From NCBI GenBank assembly GCA_016946835.1, contig JACVTC010000062.1, forward strand, positions 629,501 through 693,500: a stretch of 64,000 nt of DNA, given 5' to 3'. Position 1 is the first letter of the stretch. Each line of letters starts with the position of its first letter. The position numbers and the translations under genes were made by a program. Below, piece by piece: positions 37,376-57,599 of this stretch. A model generated the notes under the pieces. That model searched no databases, was not told where the DNA came from, and saw only the letters and a list, made by a program, of their open reading frames with translations. The DNA is from Neocallimastix lanati (nom. inval.). Lineage: Eukaryota > Neocallimastigomycota > Neocallimastigomycetes > Neocallimastigales > Neocallimastigaceae.

Positions 37376-37835
37376 TATGATCTTTTTCATTGATATCTAA
37401 GCCATTATCAGTAAGGATTTTTAATGTATCCAATAAACTATTTATTGCAAAGCATATCTAAATAAATTTCAGAAAGTGTATTTTTTCTATAATATTTGTT
37501 TAGGATATTGAAGGATAAAATTAGATATATTCTTATTTCTACAAAGAAACGTTTTTCTTTTCAAGTAAAGAAAATACCATTTGGTACTTTAAAATTAATA
37601 TTAACGTGACATTCATTAACACGATATTGATTGATATCGCATGTATCGGAATTAACGGCATTATATTAATAAATTTTGATTATTATTACTTTAGATTCCA
37701 TAAATAGGATTTGGAACCATATTCAATTAATAATTTAGCAATAGATAAAGATTTCATTTGAACTGCATATATTAATGGAGGTTTTTCAATACATCCAATA
37801 AAGTTGACATCAACGGCTTCCTTTTTTAAAAAAAA
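37376..37835 (-). pseudogene. Ankyrin-gene fragment, copy 2 and flanking repeats
   Basis: Minus-strand fragments include L-L-D-T-L-K-I-L-T-D-N-G-L-D-I at about 37395-37435 and the block homologous to 34785-34985. Near 37700-37810 there is D-V-N-F-I-G-C-I-E-K-P-P-L-I-Y-A-V, a clear ankyrin repeat. The frame is broken in several places. Together with 34785-34985 it represents one disrupted gene with a roughly 200-bp segment present on both sides of the copia insertion. Confidence 0.65.
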
Positions 37836-38357
37836 TAATAATAATAAAATTGTGTTTTTCTTTCTCTAAAAAGTTTTCATTTTAAAATTTAGTATTATTA
37901 TTTTTTTAAATATTGTTTAAGAAAAATTATATATATATATATTTTTATTATTAAATAAAGTTTAAAATATAATTTATTATTTTACTATTCGTTTGTATAT
38001 TAATGGATATCAACTAAATGGACTTCTAAAATAAATTACTAATAATATTTTATTTATAAAAAAAAAGCTTTTATTCATTTATAATAAATAAAAAAAAAAA
38101 TGTTTTGTTTATTTATAAAATACTATTCTATTCATATTAGTAATGCTAATTTATATTACCATTTTATTAATAAAAAAAAAATTATAATAATTACTCCAAA
38201 CTATTATATATATTTAATCTTAATTATATCATTAATAAAAAAAAAAAAAAAAACTTTTCAAATATATATAAGACGTATTAAAAAAATATATATATCAATA
38301 ATATTCTTTTATATGATATTTATTAAATTTATATATTTTAATTATTTTCTTTTCTTA

Positions 38358-38395
<38 letters not shown>

Positions 38396-38459
38396 TATAT
38401 TTATTTAATACTTAATTACTTTATTTTTATTATATTTATTTTTAAATATTAGTTATCAA

Positions 38460-38499
<40 letters not shown>

Positions 38500-38707
38500 T
38501 TTACTCCTTTCTCTTGTCATTAATACTATTATTATCATCTAATTAAGTTTCAAATTGGTTTTTAAATAAAAAAAAAAAAAGAAAAATAAGAAAAAAAAAA
38601 AAATAACAATAAAAAACTTAAAAATAAATTACTTATAATATCTATATTACTTCTATAATAAATTATAATAACAAAAAAAAAAAAAAAAAAAAAAAATAAA
38701 GGTAGAT

Positions 38708-38738
<31 letters not shown>

Positions 38739-38873
38739 TAAAATAAAAATTATGAAAATATATTTATAATAATAATAAAAATTATAAAAATATATTTAAC
38801 GATAAAGAAAAAAAAAAAAAATTAATAATAATATTAATAGATTTATTTTTTTTTTTTAAAAAAATTTTAATTA
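37836..38873. other. A+T-rich 3' flank of the second ankyrin gene
   Basis: Poly-T (38360-38393), AAT array (38461-38500), and poly-A runs (38675-38697 and others). A 102-codon frame at 38100-38408 is Ile/Tyr/Lys/Phe low-complexity and has no support as a gene. Confidence 0.55.
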
Positions 38874-41753
38874 CTACTTTGACTTTAAAAGTAGATTTTG
38901 AATAGTATTATAAACATCAGTATATTGTTTATTATTTTTATTATTAATATCAAAGGCATCGTGTAAAAGATTATATTTGGTATGTGGATTAGCACCGTTC
39001 TCCAGTAAATATTTCACAATTTCAACATCTCGATAGAAAATAGCATAATGTAATAATGTCCATCCATTTCCACTATCTCGCATATTTATATCAATATTAC
39101 AATTATTATCGATTAACAATTTCAAAAGTTTCAGTTCATTTTGAAAAATTAATTGATGAAAGAAATTAAATGAAACGGCACTAACTCTGTAATTATTAAA
39201 GCCAAGTTGATATAAATATTTTATATTATTATAGTTTCCAGAATTAATAACATTTTCTAATAGTGATTTCCCATCCTTACTCTTTATATAGATATTGGCA
39301 CCATTTTTAATTAAGAGCTTAACAATGGAAGTATATTTATGATCAATGGCATAGACTAACGGTGAACGTCCTGAATTGTCGATTGAATTGACATTGGAAC
39401 CCTTTTCTAAAAGTCTTTTAACAATATAAAATTTTTGTTCCTCAGTATATTTATTGGATCGTATCGCTTTAATGAGTGGCGTTTCTCCAAAACAATTTGA
39501 ATTATTCAAGGCTATATGATCTCTTTCTAATAATATCTTTAAAATATCAAAACTAACTTGACCAATAGAATTAATGAAAAAGCTATTACTTAATAAATCT
39601 TCATAATTTAAATCAACACCAATGCTAAGTAAATAATTAACCATCTCAATATCATTTTTCTTAAATGCTTCTCCAAGTAAGACAGTACCACACATTTTAT
39701 CAACTCCTAAATACTTTATTAAATATTTAAAAATTTCTTTATCGCTTTTACTATATGAAAGGACTAAAGGCATTTCCCCCTTACTATTACTTTTATTTAT
39801 ATTACAGTTATGTTTGATGCCATAATTTACTAAAGAAAAAACAATATCAAAATTATTTCGTTCAATGGCTATGATTAATGCCGTGTTTCCATTCTCATCA
39901 TAATCATTAATACGTAAATCAATGTGATTATTATGACAATATTCAATTATTAGCTCTGTAATATAGGAATTATTATGTTTGATAGCTTTCATAAGTAAAT
40001 TATTTCCATCATCATCTCTTTCATTAATTTTTATTTTAATCTTATTCTGATGACAATAATTAATTAATAATTCTACAATAATAAAGCTATTATGATCAAG
40101 CGCTTGAAGAAGCGGTAGATTGCCCGAAGAATCTCTCTCGTTAATATTTATATTAATATTATATTTGTAAGCATAATTTAGTAATAATTTCGTCATGTCA
40201 ATATTCTTATTTTGAATAGCCTTCATAAGAGGATAATTTCCAAAATTATCTTTTTCATTAATATTTATATTAATATTATGGTCATCGCAATAATTTAATA
40301 ATAAACATACAATTTCTATGTTATTTTGATTAATAGCTTGAAGCAATGGATAATTACCATTAATATCCTTTTCATACAAAAGAATTTTTGGACTTTCCAA
40401 TAAATATTTTATCAATCCTACATTTTCACCATAAATGGATAACAATAGTAATGACATACCATTATTATTTTTACTATTAATATTAGCGCCATGCGTGATT
40501 AAATATTTAAAAATATTAGGCTGATCAGCATAAAATGCTGTTATAATAGGATACTCTCCATTAATATCTCTAGCATTAATATTTAAGTTTGATTTAAATT
40601 CACCACTTTCTATCAAATATTTTATCAAAGCCTCATCACCTTTTCGAATACCTATATTTAAGAGTAAATTTAAATAACGAACATCATAATCACATTTCAT
40701 GTTAAGTGTATCCTTAAACTTTTTATTCACTTTATCATCTGAGGTATAGATAAATGAATGAATCAGTAATTTCCATATATTCTTATCGTTATGATAGGTT
40801 TCACTAATAATTTTCTCATAATTGATATTTCTATAATTAAATGGATAATAACTTAATATTTTCTTAACAAACTTATAATTTTTGCTTTTAATAGCTTTTT
40901 CAAATAAGCCATATTTAATTATTCTCTTTAAGATGATATGCTCTTCACTACTCTCATTTTCAAAAATAATTCTTAAGGCTTCATAATTATTATTTTCGAG
41001 TGCTTTTTTATACATAATTTCATCGACATTAATTTTACCTTTTTCCTTTTTTATTATTTCCTTTAATTCTTTATCCATATTTTTTACTCTATTGGTTTTC
41101 AGCTGGAAAACAGAATTACTTCCCTTGGAATTATTTAACTTCCTCTCTTCATATAATTTATTATTTTTATATAAATTTAATAAATTTAATATACATGAAT
41201 AATCATATTTATAATATTTAAAAATAATTTCTAAGAGATCATTTTGAAAATTATTAATTAAATTATAAAGTGAATTTGGGGTTAAAAAAGTTACATTAAA
41301 CCCATGACTCAATAAATATTTCAAATTTTTGTTATTCAGTAGCTTTTTACTATTTAAATGATTTACAACATCTCTTCTATAAAAATTAACATCGGCTTTA
41401 TTTTTTAATAAAAAGTCTGCAATTTCAAAATTATTGTTTTCTAATGCTGTGAAAAAAGGATATTTGTATTTTAAAAAATCTTCTGCAATATAATAGTTTA
41501 AATTTTTATATTGTCCTTGCTTAATAATAAATTCTATTATCTCGAGAGAAGAATTACTCTCAATAGCTATTATTAATATATCAAAATTTTTTGAATTAAA
41601 TTGATTTAAATTAATTTTATTTTCATTGATATAGTTCTTCAATTCAGTTATCTTATTTCTTTTAATAATTGAAATAATTTCTTGTTTTGTTGCTTCATTT
41701 TGATCTTCTGTGGCTTTTGAAGCAATAGGATAAAAATTTTTAAGTATATATTT
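38874..41753 (-). CDS. Large ankyrin-repeat protein, at least 922 aa; start unresolved
   Basis: The frame is open from the stop at 38874 to at least 41753. It shares the N-terminal helical module of the 3206-5293 gene (E-I-I-S-I-I-K-R-N-K-I-T-E-L-K-N-Y-I, then N-F-D-I-L-I-I-A-I), and this module begins upstream of codon 41642 (TTG), so translation must start above it. No in-frame ATG exists before the frame dissolves into A/T runs, so an upstream exon, a lost start or a frameshift is likely; the end coordinate is therefore approximate. About 15 C-terminal ankyrin repeats run from near 40560 to 38930. Five consecutive ones (39880-40370) are 38-39 residues long instead of 33, with an N-I-N-I-N-E-R-D-x-x-G-N core. 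No membrane or catalytic domain was seen. Probably an intracellular binding scaffold. Confidence 0.85.
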   Translation of the reverse strand, partial: KYILKNFYPIASKATEDQNEATKQEIISIIKRNKITELKNYINENKINLNQFNSKNFDILIIAIESNSSLEIIEFIIKQGQYKNLNYYIAEDFLKYKYPFFTALENNNFEIADFLLKNKADVNFYRRDVVNHLNSKKLLNNKNLKYLLSHGFNVTFLTPNSLYNLINNFQNDLLEIIFKYYKYDYSCILNLLNLYKNNKLYEERKLNNSKGSNSVFQLKTNRVKNMDKELKEIIKKEKGKINVDEIMYKKALENNNYEALRIIFENESSEEHIILKRIIKYGLFEKAIKSKNYKFVKKILSYYPFNYRNINYEKIISETYHNDKNIWKLLIHSFIYTSDDKVNKKFKDTLNMKCDYDVRYLNLLLNIGIRKGDEALIKYLIESGEFKSNLNINARDINGEYPIITAFYADQPNIFKYLITHGANINSKNNNGMSLLLLSIYGENVGLIKYLLESPKILLYEKDINGNYPLLQAINQNNIEIVCLLLNYCDDHNINININEKDNFGNYPLMKAIQNKNIDMTKLLLNYAYKYNINININERDSSGNLPLLQALDHNSFIIVELLINYCHQNKIKIKINERDDDGNNLLMKAIKHNNSYITELIIEYCHNNHIDLRINDYDENGNTALIIAIERNNFDIVFSLVNYGIKHNCNINKSNSKGEMPLVLSYSKSDKEIFKYLIKYLGVDKMCGTVLLGEAFKKNDIEMVNYLLSIGVDLNYEDLLSNSFFINSIGQVSFDILKILLERDHIALNNSNCFGETPLIKAIRSNKYTEEQKFYIVKRLLEKGSNVNSIDNSGRSPLVYAIDHKYTSIVKLLIKNGANIYIKSKDGKSLLENVINSGNYNNIKYLYQLGFNNYRVSAVSFNFFHQLIFQNELKLLKLLIDNNCNIDINMRDSGNGWTLLHYAIFYRDVEIVKYLLENGANPHTKYNLLHDAFDINNKNNKQYTDVYNTIQNLLLKSK

Positions 41754-42378
41754 AAAAGTATAAAAAATAATAATAATAATAATAAAATAAAAAGATAAAA
41801 ATATTAAAAAAAAAAAAATATATATATATATATATATATTAAATATAGAGATAAAAATAATAAATTATAATAATAATAAAATAAAAAAGAAAAAAAAAAT
41901 AATATTTAATATTTATTTAAAATAAAATTAGATTATATTATATTGATATATATGATAATTTTTTTAATTTCAAATGTCAAATTATTAATTATTTTTTTTG
42001 TTGTTTGTTTTCTCTATTAAAAATAAAAATTATTAATAACTATAAAATAAAAATAATTTATATTATGAAAAAAAAAATAAAATAAAATAAAACTTTTGAC
42101 TTTACTCATTTTATTTCTATATATTATCAATAAATAAATTCTCTCTCTTAAAAGTTAAGATTTCAATATCAATAATTGTATATATATATATATTTTTTTT
42201 TTATTTTTATTTCCAGTATGTACCACCATTTATATTTTTTGATAATATAGATAATATAGAAAAACTATGGTAGTACAACTACTGTACTATGAAATTTTTG
42301 GATGTAATTGGATGTAACTTTCAACATGTACTAAATGATATATAATATTTATATTTGATTAAATTGACAAATCTATAT

Positions 42379-42409
<31 letters not shown>

Positions 42410-42472
42410 TTATTTATTTATTTATTTATTATTTATTATTTATTTATTTATTATTTATTTATTTATTTATTT

Positions 42473-42513
<41 letters not shown>

Positions 42514-42953
42514 TATAAAAAAATTCAATAATTATATGAATTTTTTTTTAAAGACTAAATTATGTATACATTTTTTTTTTAAATTTCAAAGTAAAATCCA
42601 TTAAAAAATATCTAAAATTTTAAAAGAAAAATTATTTATATATACATACAATATTTTTTTTATTTTTTTTTTTACAAATTTTAATTTCTTATAATACAAA
42701 AAAAAAATTTTTTTTTTTTTTTATATTTAATATCTATTATCTTTTACAAAATTTAATTTTTAATAAAAAAAAAAAAATAAAATAAAATAAAAAAAAAATT
42801 ATAAAAATAATTTAAAATAGAAATAGTGTCATTAGATATATATCTTTTATCTATTTAATTTAATTTACACTTTATTATTAATCTTTGATACTATTAGTTT
42901 TTTTTTTTTTTTCTTTTAAATTTTTTAATTTTTGTTTGAATATAAAATTAAAG
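41754..42953. other. A+T-rich region between divergently transcribed genes
   Basis: Lies between the ankyrin gene (minus) and the WD40 gene (plus), so it should contain both promoters; no specific element can be named. TTTA/TTATTTA arrays at 42375-42512, poly-A/T runs, and an inverted pair of 'gtaccacca...' and 'tggtagtac' near 42213-42280. Confidence 0.5.
42375..42512. repeat. (TTTA)n / TTATTTA array
   Basis: TTTA units with TTATTTA variants over about 135 bp, about 450 bp upstream of the WD40 gene start. Confidence 0.85.
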
Positions 42954-46479
<3,526 letters not shown>

Positions 46480-47500
46480 TAATTGATAATTTATGGAAAA
46501 GTGGGGAAAAAATAACATAAAAAAAATTATATAATAAAAGAAATAAATAAATAAATAAGAAAATACTTTATAAAATGATATAAAAAAAAAATAATAATAA
46601 TTGTATAAATCTATATTATTATATTCTTTTAAAAAAATTTTTTTTATTTTATTTAAAATTTTTCTATATTTCTAGAAAATCTCTTATTCATTTTTTTTAT
46701 CTTTTTTTTATTTTTTTTTTATCTCTTTTTTTTTTTCCTTCTATTTTATTTTATTTTTAAAAATATAAACAGTAATCTATTTACTACAACCTTTATTTTT
46801 ATATATATAAATATATTAAAAGTATATATATGTATATAATTTAATAATCTATAAATATATATTACCAATACAATATGTAATACAAAAAAAAAAAGAAAAA
46901 AAAAAAAAAAAAAAAATTCCAAATAAATAAATAATAAAAAAAAAAAAAAAAAAAGTTAATTTAATCTAAAAAAAAAAAAATTTTTTGATTATTATCATCA
47001 TTGTTGTAATTATTATATTTATTATTATTTTATTATTTTATAAAATATCATTATATTATTATTATTATTATGATTTATTCACTTCATATTATAATTTCAA
47101 ATAAAAATATAAATGATAAAAATAAAATAAAATAAAATTAAAAAATCTACATAACCATTTTTTATTATTATTATTATCATTATTATCATTATTATTATTT
47201 ATTATATATTAATTACATTAAAAGTTTCTATATATTTATATATATTTTAATTAAAAAAAAAAATTTTTTTTTTTTAAGAAAAAAAAGAATATTGTATAAT
47301 ATAATAATAATAATAAAAATAAAAAAATAAAAAAAAAAAAATATTAGATACTAATAAAATTATAAAAGTGTTGTTTTTAATAGTGAAAATAAAAATAAAA
47401 ATAAAAATTTATGTAAAAAAATAAAACTGAAATTTTATAATAATAAAAAAAATAAAATAAAATAAAAAAGTTAATTATAAAAAATGAATTACCTTTGTTA

Positions 47501-47535
<35 letters not shown>

Positions 47536-47624
47536 GCTAATTTATTTATATATCTATATCTATATATTAATACTTTATACTTTATTTTTTAATAATAATT
47601 ACTTAAACAGTAAAAATAATAATG

Positions 47625-47662
<38 letters not shown>

Positions 47663-47702
47663 TATATATATATATAAAGATTTTCATTTCTCTATTTTTT
47701 TT

Positions 47703-47738
<36 letters not shown>

Positions 47739-48022
47739 TCTTACAAATACAATAGATTTATCATTCAAAATAAAAAATAAAAAACAAAAAAAAATAAAAA
47801 TAAAAATAAAAAAAATAAAAATTCAAAATGAAAATGAAAATATACATTATGAATATAAACTATATTTAATAGAAAATTAAAATAACAAAGAATACTAAAT
47901 TAAAAAAAAAAAATATATATATATATATGATTATTATTTGTTACTATTTTTTATCTTTTTTTTTTTTTTTGGAATGCTTTTATTTTTAATTAATTTTATT
48001 AGTGATATTATTATTATTATTA
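46480..48022. other. Convergent intergenic region
   Basis: Between the stop codons of the WD40 gene (plus) and the phosphatase gene (minus), about 1.5 kb holding both 3' ends. Poly-A (46901-46916, 46938-46953, 47628-47660), poly-T (47708-47737) and ATT array (47500-47534). A 60-codon frame at 47495-47677 is low-complexity. No RNA gene recognised. Confidence 0.6.
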
Positions 48023-51921
<3,899 letters not shown>

Positions 51922-52123
51922 TGATGATTTATTTATAAGATTGATATATTACTTTTATTTTAAATTTTTGTTACTTTTTAATTATGATTATAACACTCTA
52001 AATATAATAATAAATCTATTATTGAATTTATTTTATTATTATCAATAAATTATTAATAAATTATAATAATGAATTTTTTATTAAATACTTGTATAAATAA
52101 ATATCGTTGACTTTATTTTGTTT

Positions 52124-52174
<51 letters not shown>

Positions 52175-55100
52175 TCAATGTCTTTCATTAAATTTAAAAA
52201 AAAAAAAAAAATAAAAAAAAAAAAAAAAAAAAAAAAACTAAGATACTACGAAAATATATTTTATAAATTAATGTTCATTTACTAATATGTTTATTTATTC
52301 TTATTTCGATATCATACTCTATTGTATTTTTTATTGTACCAATTAAATTAAGTATATTTTTGATTTAATTTTATTATCAAAGATTTTTCAATTTTGTCCT
52401 CAATAACAATTTAATTATTACTTTTTTTTAATTATGAACCTAATATTAAGAGTTTGATGTAATAGTAAGTAATTTTTGAAGCAAAAATATATTTATATGA
52501 ATAAACTTCGATGTATAATAAATATTATTGTATTGTCCTCTACAAAATATTTATTTGGTAAAATAATAAGTAAAATTTATTACTAAGTTAACATTAACGT
52601 AACAAAAGTAACAAAAGTACAAATCTATGAATACACGATAATATAATAATAATGAAAATTAAAAATTTAATTATTTCTTCTTTTCCTAAAAAAAATATTA
52701 AATCAACTTTTTAAAATGATTATAAAATATATATATATATTATTATTATTTTATTTTTTATGTATTTAATATTTATTAGTTTTACTTATAATTTCAAATT
52801 AATATAATTAAATAATAAATTAGCTATACTTTAAATGTTTAATATGTGAAATATAATAAAATAAAATAAAATTACTCATATTACTTTAAAAATTACTTAC
52901 CTTTAATGTAAAAATAAATTTATAATATTAAATGTTAATTTAAATACAAAAATTTTATTTTTCATTTAAGAACCTATATGATATCCTATATATAAAATTA
53001 AATATGACGAAGTATTAAAAGTATGTTTTTATTTTTTTTTTATATTTAATATAGAATTTTGATATATAATAATATTATTATATTTTATATAAAACTTGAA
53101 ACTATTCAATAAAATAAAATAATAATAATAATAATAATAATAATATTTTAAATATATACTTGTTTATTAAAACTGCTTTTTTATATTATTTTAAAATGAC
53201 ATCTTTAAATTAAAAAATAGATATATTAATTTATAGCAAAATAAATAACAGGAATGAAATAAAGTATATTTGAAATAAAGTATATTTTAGTAAAATTTAT
53301 ATTATAAAATTTTCTTTTTTCTTTTTTTTTTTTTTTAATTTAATTTATTGAAAAGATTATTATACATGATTATATAAAATAATTAAAAATATTATTAATT
53401 ATATTTTCATTATATTTATTACTATTATACATATTAACTATTATTATTATTAATTTCTATTTTATTGTCTTTTTATTATATATTTCTGTAATAATATATT
53501 ATCATTATAATAAATATTATTATTTCACAATACTATCATAATATTTTATTATCATAATTTGTTACTATTATATTATTATCATTATTATTATTTATGTATT
53601 ATTGTTTTAATTATGTTCTTTATCTTTATATTATATAACTATATCTTATTTTTGTTAACTAAATATAAAATATTCAATCCAGAAATTCCATTTCTATATA
53701 AAATTAATTCAATTTCAATAACAATAATTCCAAATGTTGTCATAAATTATTAATTTAAGTTTTGTTAAAAAAAGGCTTTGTTGAGTTTAAAAAAAAATTT
53801 CTTTTAAATGCATATATTTTATCTAAATACATTAATATCATTAATTTCTTGTTGTCTTTTATATTTTTATATTAACTATTATATTTATTAATAAAAATTT
53901 AAATATTCCTATTCATTTTTAAAGAAAATAATATATATATATATATATATATATTATTTATAATCTTATAGTAATAATAACAAAATTTATAATTGTTATA
54001 GATTTTTATTATTTTGTTAGAATCAATTCATTTTTATTATATTTCATTTTTGTTCATATATAAGAAAAAAAAAAAAAAAAAAAAAAAAGCAACCTTTATT
54101 ATTTATTTCATATTCAAATAATATATATTTTTTTTTCTTTTCTTTTCATTAATAATAATATTATTATATATTTATGTATTTGTTTTTATTGCCGATTTAA
54201 TCATTACATCAAATAATAATGGTATAATTTAAATTTATATTAATATTATATTTATTTCAATATATAAAATATAATTTCCCATAAACAATTTTAAAATAAA
54301 ACAATAATAAGATATTATATTATCATACTTTTCAAATTTATTTTAATGTTTTTTAAAGAATTCCCTCGTTATTTTATTCTTTTTTTCTTTTTTTAATTTT
54401 CCTTTTACTTTTTCAAAAAATTAACATTTAATAATATATATATTTTAACTTTTTTTTTTTTTTTTTTTTTTGAATATTAATGAAATAAAAATAAAAATAA
54501 TATAAAGTAAAATATATTAAGAAAAAATTATTAAAGTAATTAAAAAAATTTTAAATTTGAAAAATTTTATATTTATTAGCATTATAAAAATATTAAACAT
54601 ATTATTATAAAATATATATATATTAAGTTTAATATTAATGTAAATTTTTATTAACCTTGATTATAATTTCTTATTTATAATTTCTTATTTATTTCAATTA
54701 AATTGTATAATTATATCTATTAGCATTAAGCATTAATATTTTTTAATTAAAATTATATATAATAAAAGTAATATGAAAATATGAAATACATAAAAAAAAA
54801 AAAAAATAAAAATGATAATTAAATTAAAAGATTACGATAAAAATTATAATTAAAAAGACATAAAATAATTAACAGAACAAAGAATATAATGAAAATTTCT
54901 CTAATTATTCTTAATCTGTTTGAACACAATAATATAAAATTGTAATATAACGAACTGCTATTAATATAAAATGAGGAAATGAATATTGAATGATAGTCAT
55001 TTAATTAAGCAATGATTATTTATATGGAGTATATTTATTTAACTTTTTATCTGGAATGAATTATTTTACTTTATACTTTTTTTTTTTTTACTTGTAATAT

Positions 55101-56713
55101 GTCATTAGTATATCCAAAGAGAGAAAGTAGATTATTATAAATAAAAAAAAAAATAATAAAAAAAAAAATTAAATATATTAAATCATCTTTTTTAATTTTA
55201 TACAAATTATTATCTAAAATCAATTTAATTTTATCCTTTTTTTTTTTTTTATAATAAAATATTAATGATATTTCAATAAATTGATAATAATATTTTTTTA
55301 ATATAAATTACGAATTTTATTAATTATTGGTAAAAAAAAAAAAAAAAAATCAGAGAATATAGAAATAATGCCATTTTTCATATCAAAACAAACCAATTTT
55401 ATCAAAAATTAATACATGCAATAAAATAGCTGAAAATAACTCTTAAATTTGGTTAATTATTAACAATTATTATAAGTTTTATTTGTATATTAATTAATTA
55501 ATAATATTAAAATTTTATTATCATTTTGAATTATTTTTTATTCTTTTTTTTTTTATTTATTTATTTTACTCATTTTATTATGTTTTATCATTAAAATTAG
55601 AAATAGCTTCATTAATTAATAATATTATTAAAATAAAAATAAAAACGATAAAGAAATAAAAAAAAATAAAATGCAGGTTTTATTTATTTAAAATTATAAT
55701 TACTATAATAAATATTTGAAAGTAAAATAAATAGTATAATAAATATAATTAAATCTTATGTTTATACAAATAAAATACAATATAAAAGTATAAAAGTATC
55801 ATGAATATTCATTTTTTTTTATATAATATACTTTATAATTTTATTTTAAATACTAAATTATAATAAATAAAAAAAAATATTAATTATAATTAAATAGTAT
55901 TAATAAAATTAATTAATACTAATAACACTAATAATAACAAATATATATTAAAATTATTATATTTAAAATTTAATTATGATATAAATAATCAATTTTTAAA
56001 TTTTAATTATTATCAATGATTTAATTACAATTAATTATATCCTTATTAATGATTATTTGATTATGTAATTTTATACTATTAGATTTTCTTCTTTTTTTTT
56101 TTATTATTAATTATTAATTATTTTTTACGTTTAAAAAGTACTAAAAATTGACAGAAATAAATAAATTATGGTATCTTTATAATTAACTAAAACCTATATT
56201 TAGAATTATAATTTATATAAACCAGATAGTGTACCATGAAATGATAATATATCATTACCACAAAACAAATAAAAAAATTTTATTTTTTATTTCTTTTAAT
56301 TTTTTTTTATTTTTTTTTTTTTTTTTTTTTTGAAGTGATAATAAAGTTAATAAAATTATAACTAAAATTAGATTTATAGTATTTATAAGTACTATTTAAT
56401 ATTTATTATATTATATGAATGACATATATTGTAATTGACTGCTTTAAATATACATTAATATGAATAAATAGAGGAAAAATTTTATATTAAAGACAATTTT
56501 TATATATATAATCATTAATTAATTATATAATTATATATTTTCTTATCAAAATTAAAAATATTATCATTTAATATAATTTCTGTTTTTTTTTTTTTAGTAA
56601 ACTTTATTTCTAATTATTAAAATTTATTAATAAATATATATTTATTTATTATTTATTATTTATTTATTTATTATTATTATTTATTTATTTATTTATTTAT
56701 TATTATTATTAGT

Positions 56714-56773
<60 letters not shown>

Positions 56774-57599
56774 TTTGTAGGTTGTATGATAAAAAAAAAA
56801 AGAATATTAAATGTATATATTAACTTCTGATACCATAATAATTTTATTATCTTTAAAAAAAAAATGATAGATATATAAATTAAAAAAAAAAAAAATTGAT
56901 AATAAAATCATAGATAATAAAATCTTTAAGATTATTGCTTTTAGATATAAAATAAAACTCAAATATAGCCATTAATTTTTTTTCATTATTTATAATAATC
57001 AAATAATGAGGAAGGTGAAAATAATACTTGAAGTTATATATAATCTTATTAATTAACTATATTAATCATCTAAACTCTATAAAATTCAAATTAATTCATT
57101 ATTGCTTTTTCATAATGAATTAATATATATATTAACTATTTAGAAATTCGAAATTTCAATAATTAATCTTACCTAATTAATTATTTATAATATTTAAATA
57201 TATGTAATATTTTTAATGATTTAATATTTATTGAATACTTATATATATTTTATATTTATTTTTTGCTTTTTTTTTTTTTTTTTTTATTTTTTATATAATT
57301 ATTAAAAATTACTTATTAATATATTTATATTTAAACGATTTTTTAATAAAAATATTAAAATATATAAATATTTATTTAAACAATATAAATCTTTATATTA
57401 TTTTAATTGTTATTATATTTTCCTTTTTCTTTTATTTTTCATTCTTATTTTATTTTTTTTTTCCATTTTTATATTTTTTATTTTATAGTTTTTTCATAGT
57501 TTTTATTTATTTCATAGATTTATTTATATTTAAATATTCATTTCTATTTTTTTGTAAAATATTTAAATTTTTAATACAAGTATTAATAAATTTATATAT
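51922..57599. other. A+T-rich gene desert
   Basis: Upstream of the phosphatase gene. Poly-T of about 45 nt (52126-52170) and poly-A (52196-52236) lie close to its 5' end, in inverted arrangement. Elsewhere only short A/T runs, TA palindromes and a TTTA array (56640-56780). A 64-codon frame at 53559-53753 has no recognisable content. Confidence 0.6.
56636..56780. repeat. (TTTA)n / TTATTTA microsatellite
   Basis: TTTA units with ATT interruptions over about 140 bp. Confidence 0.85.
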
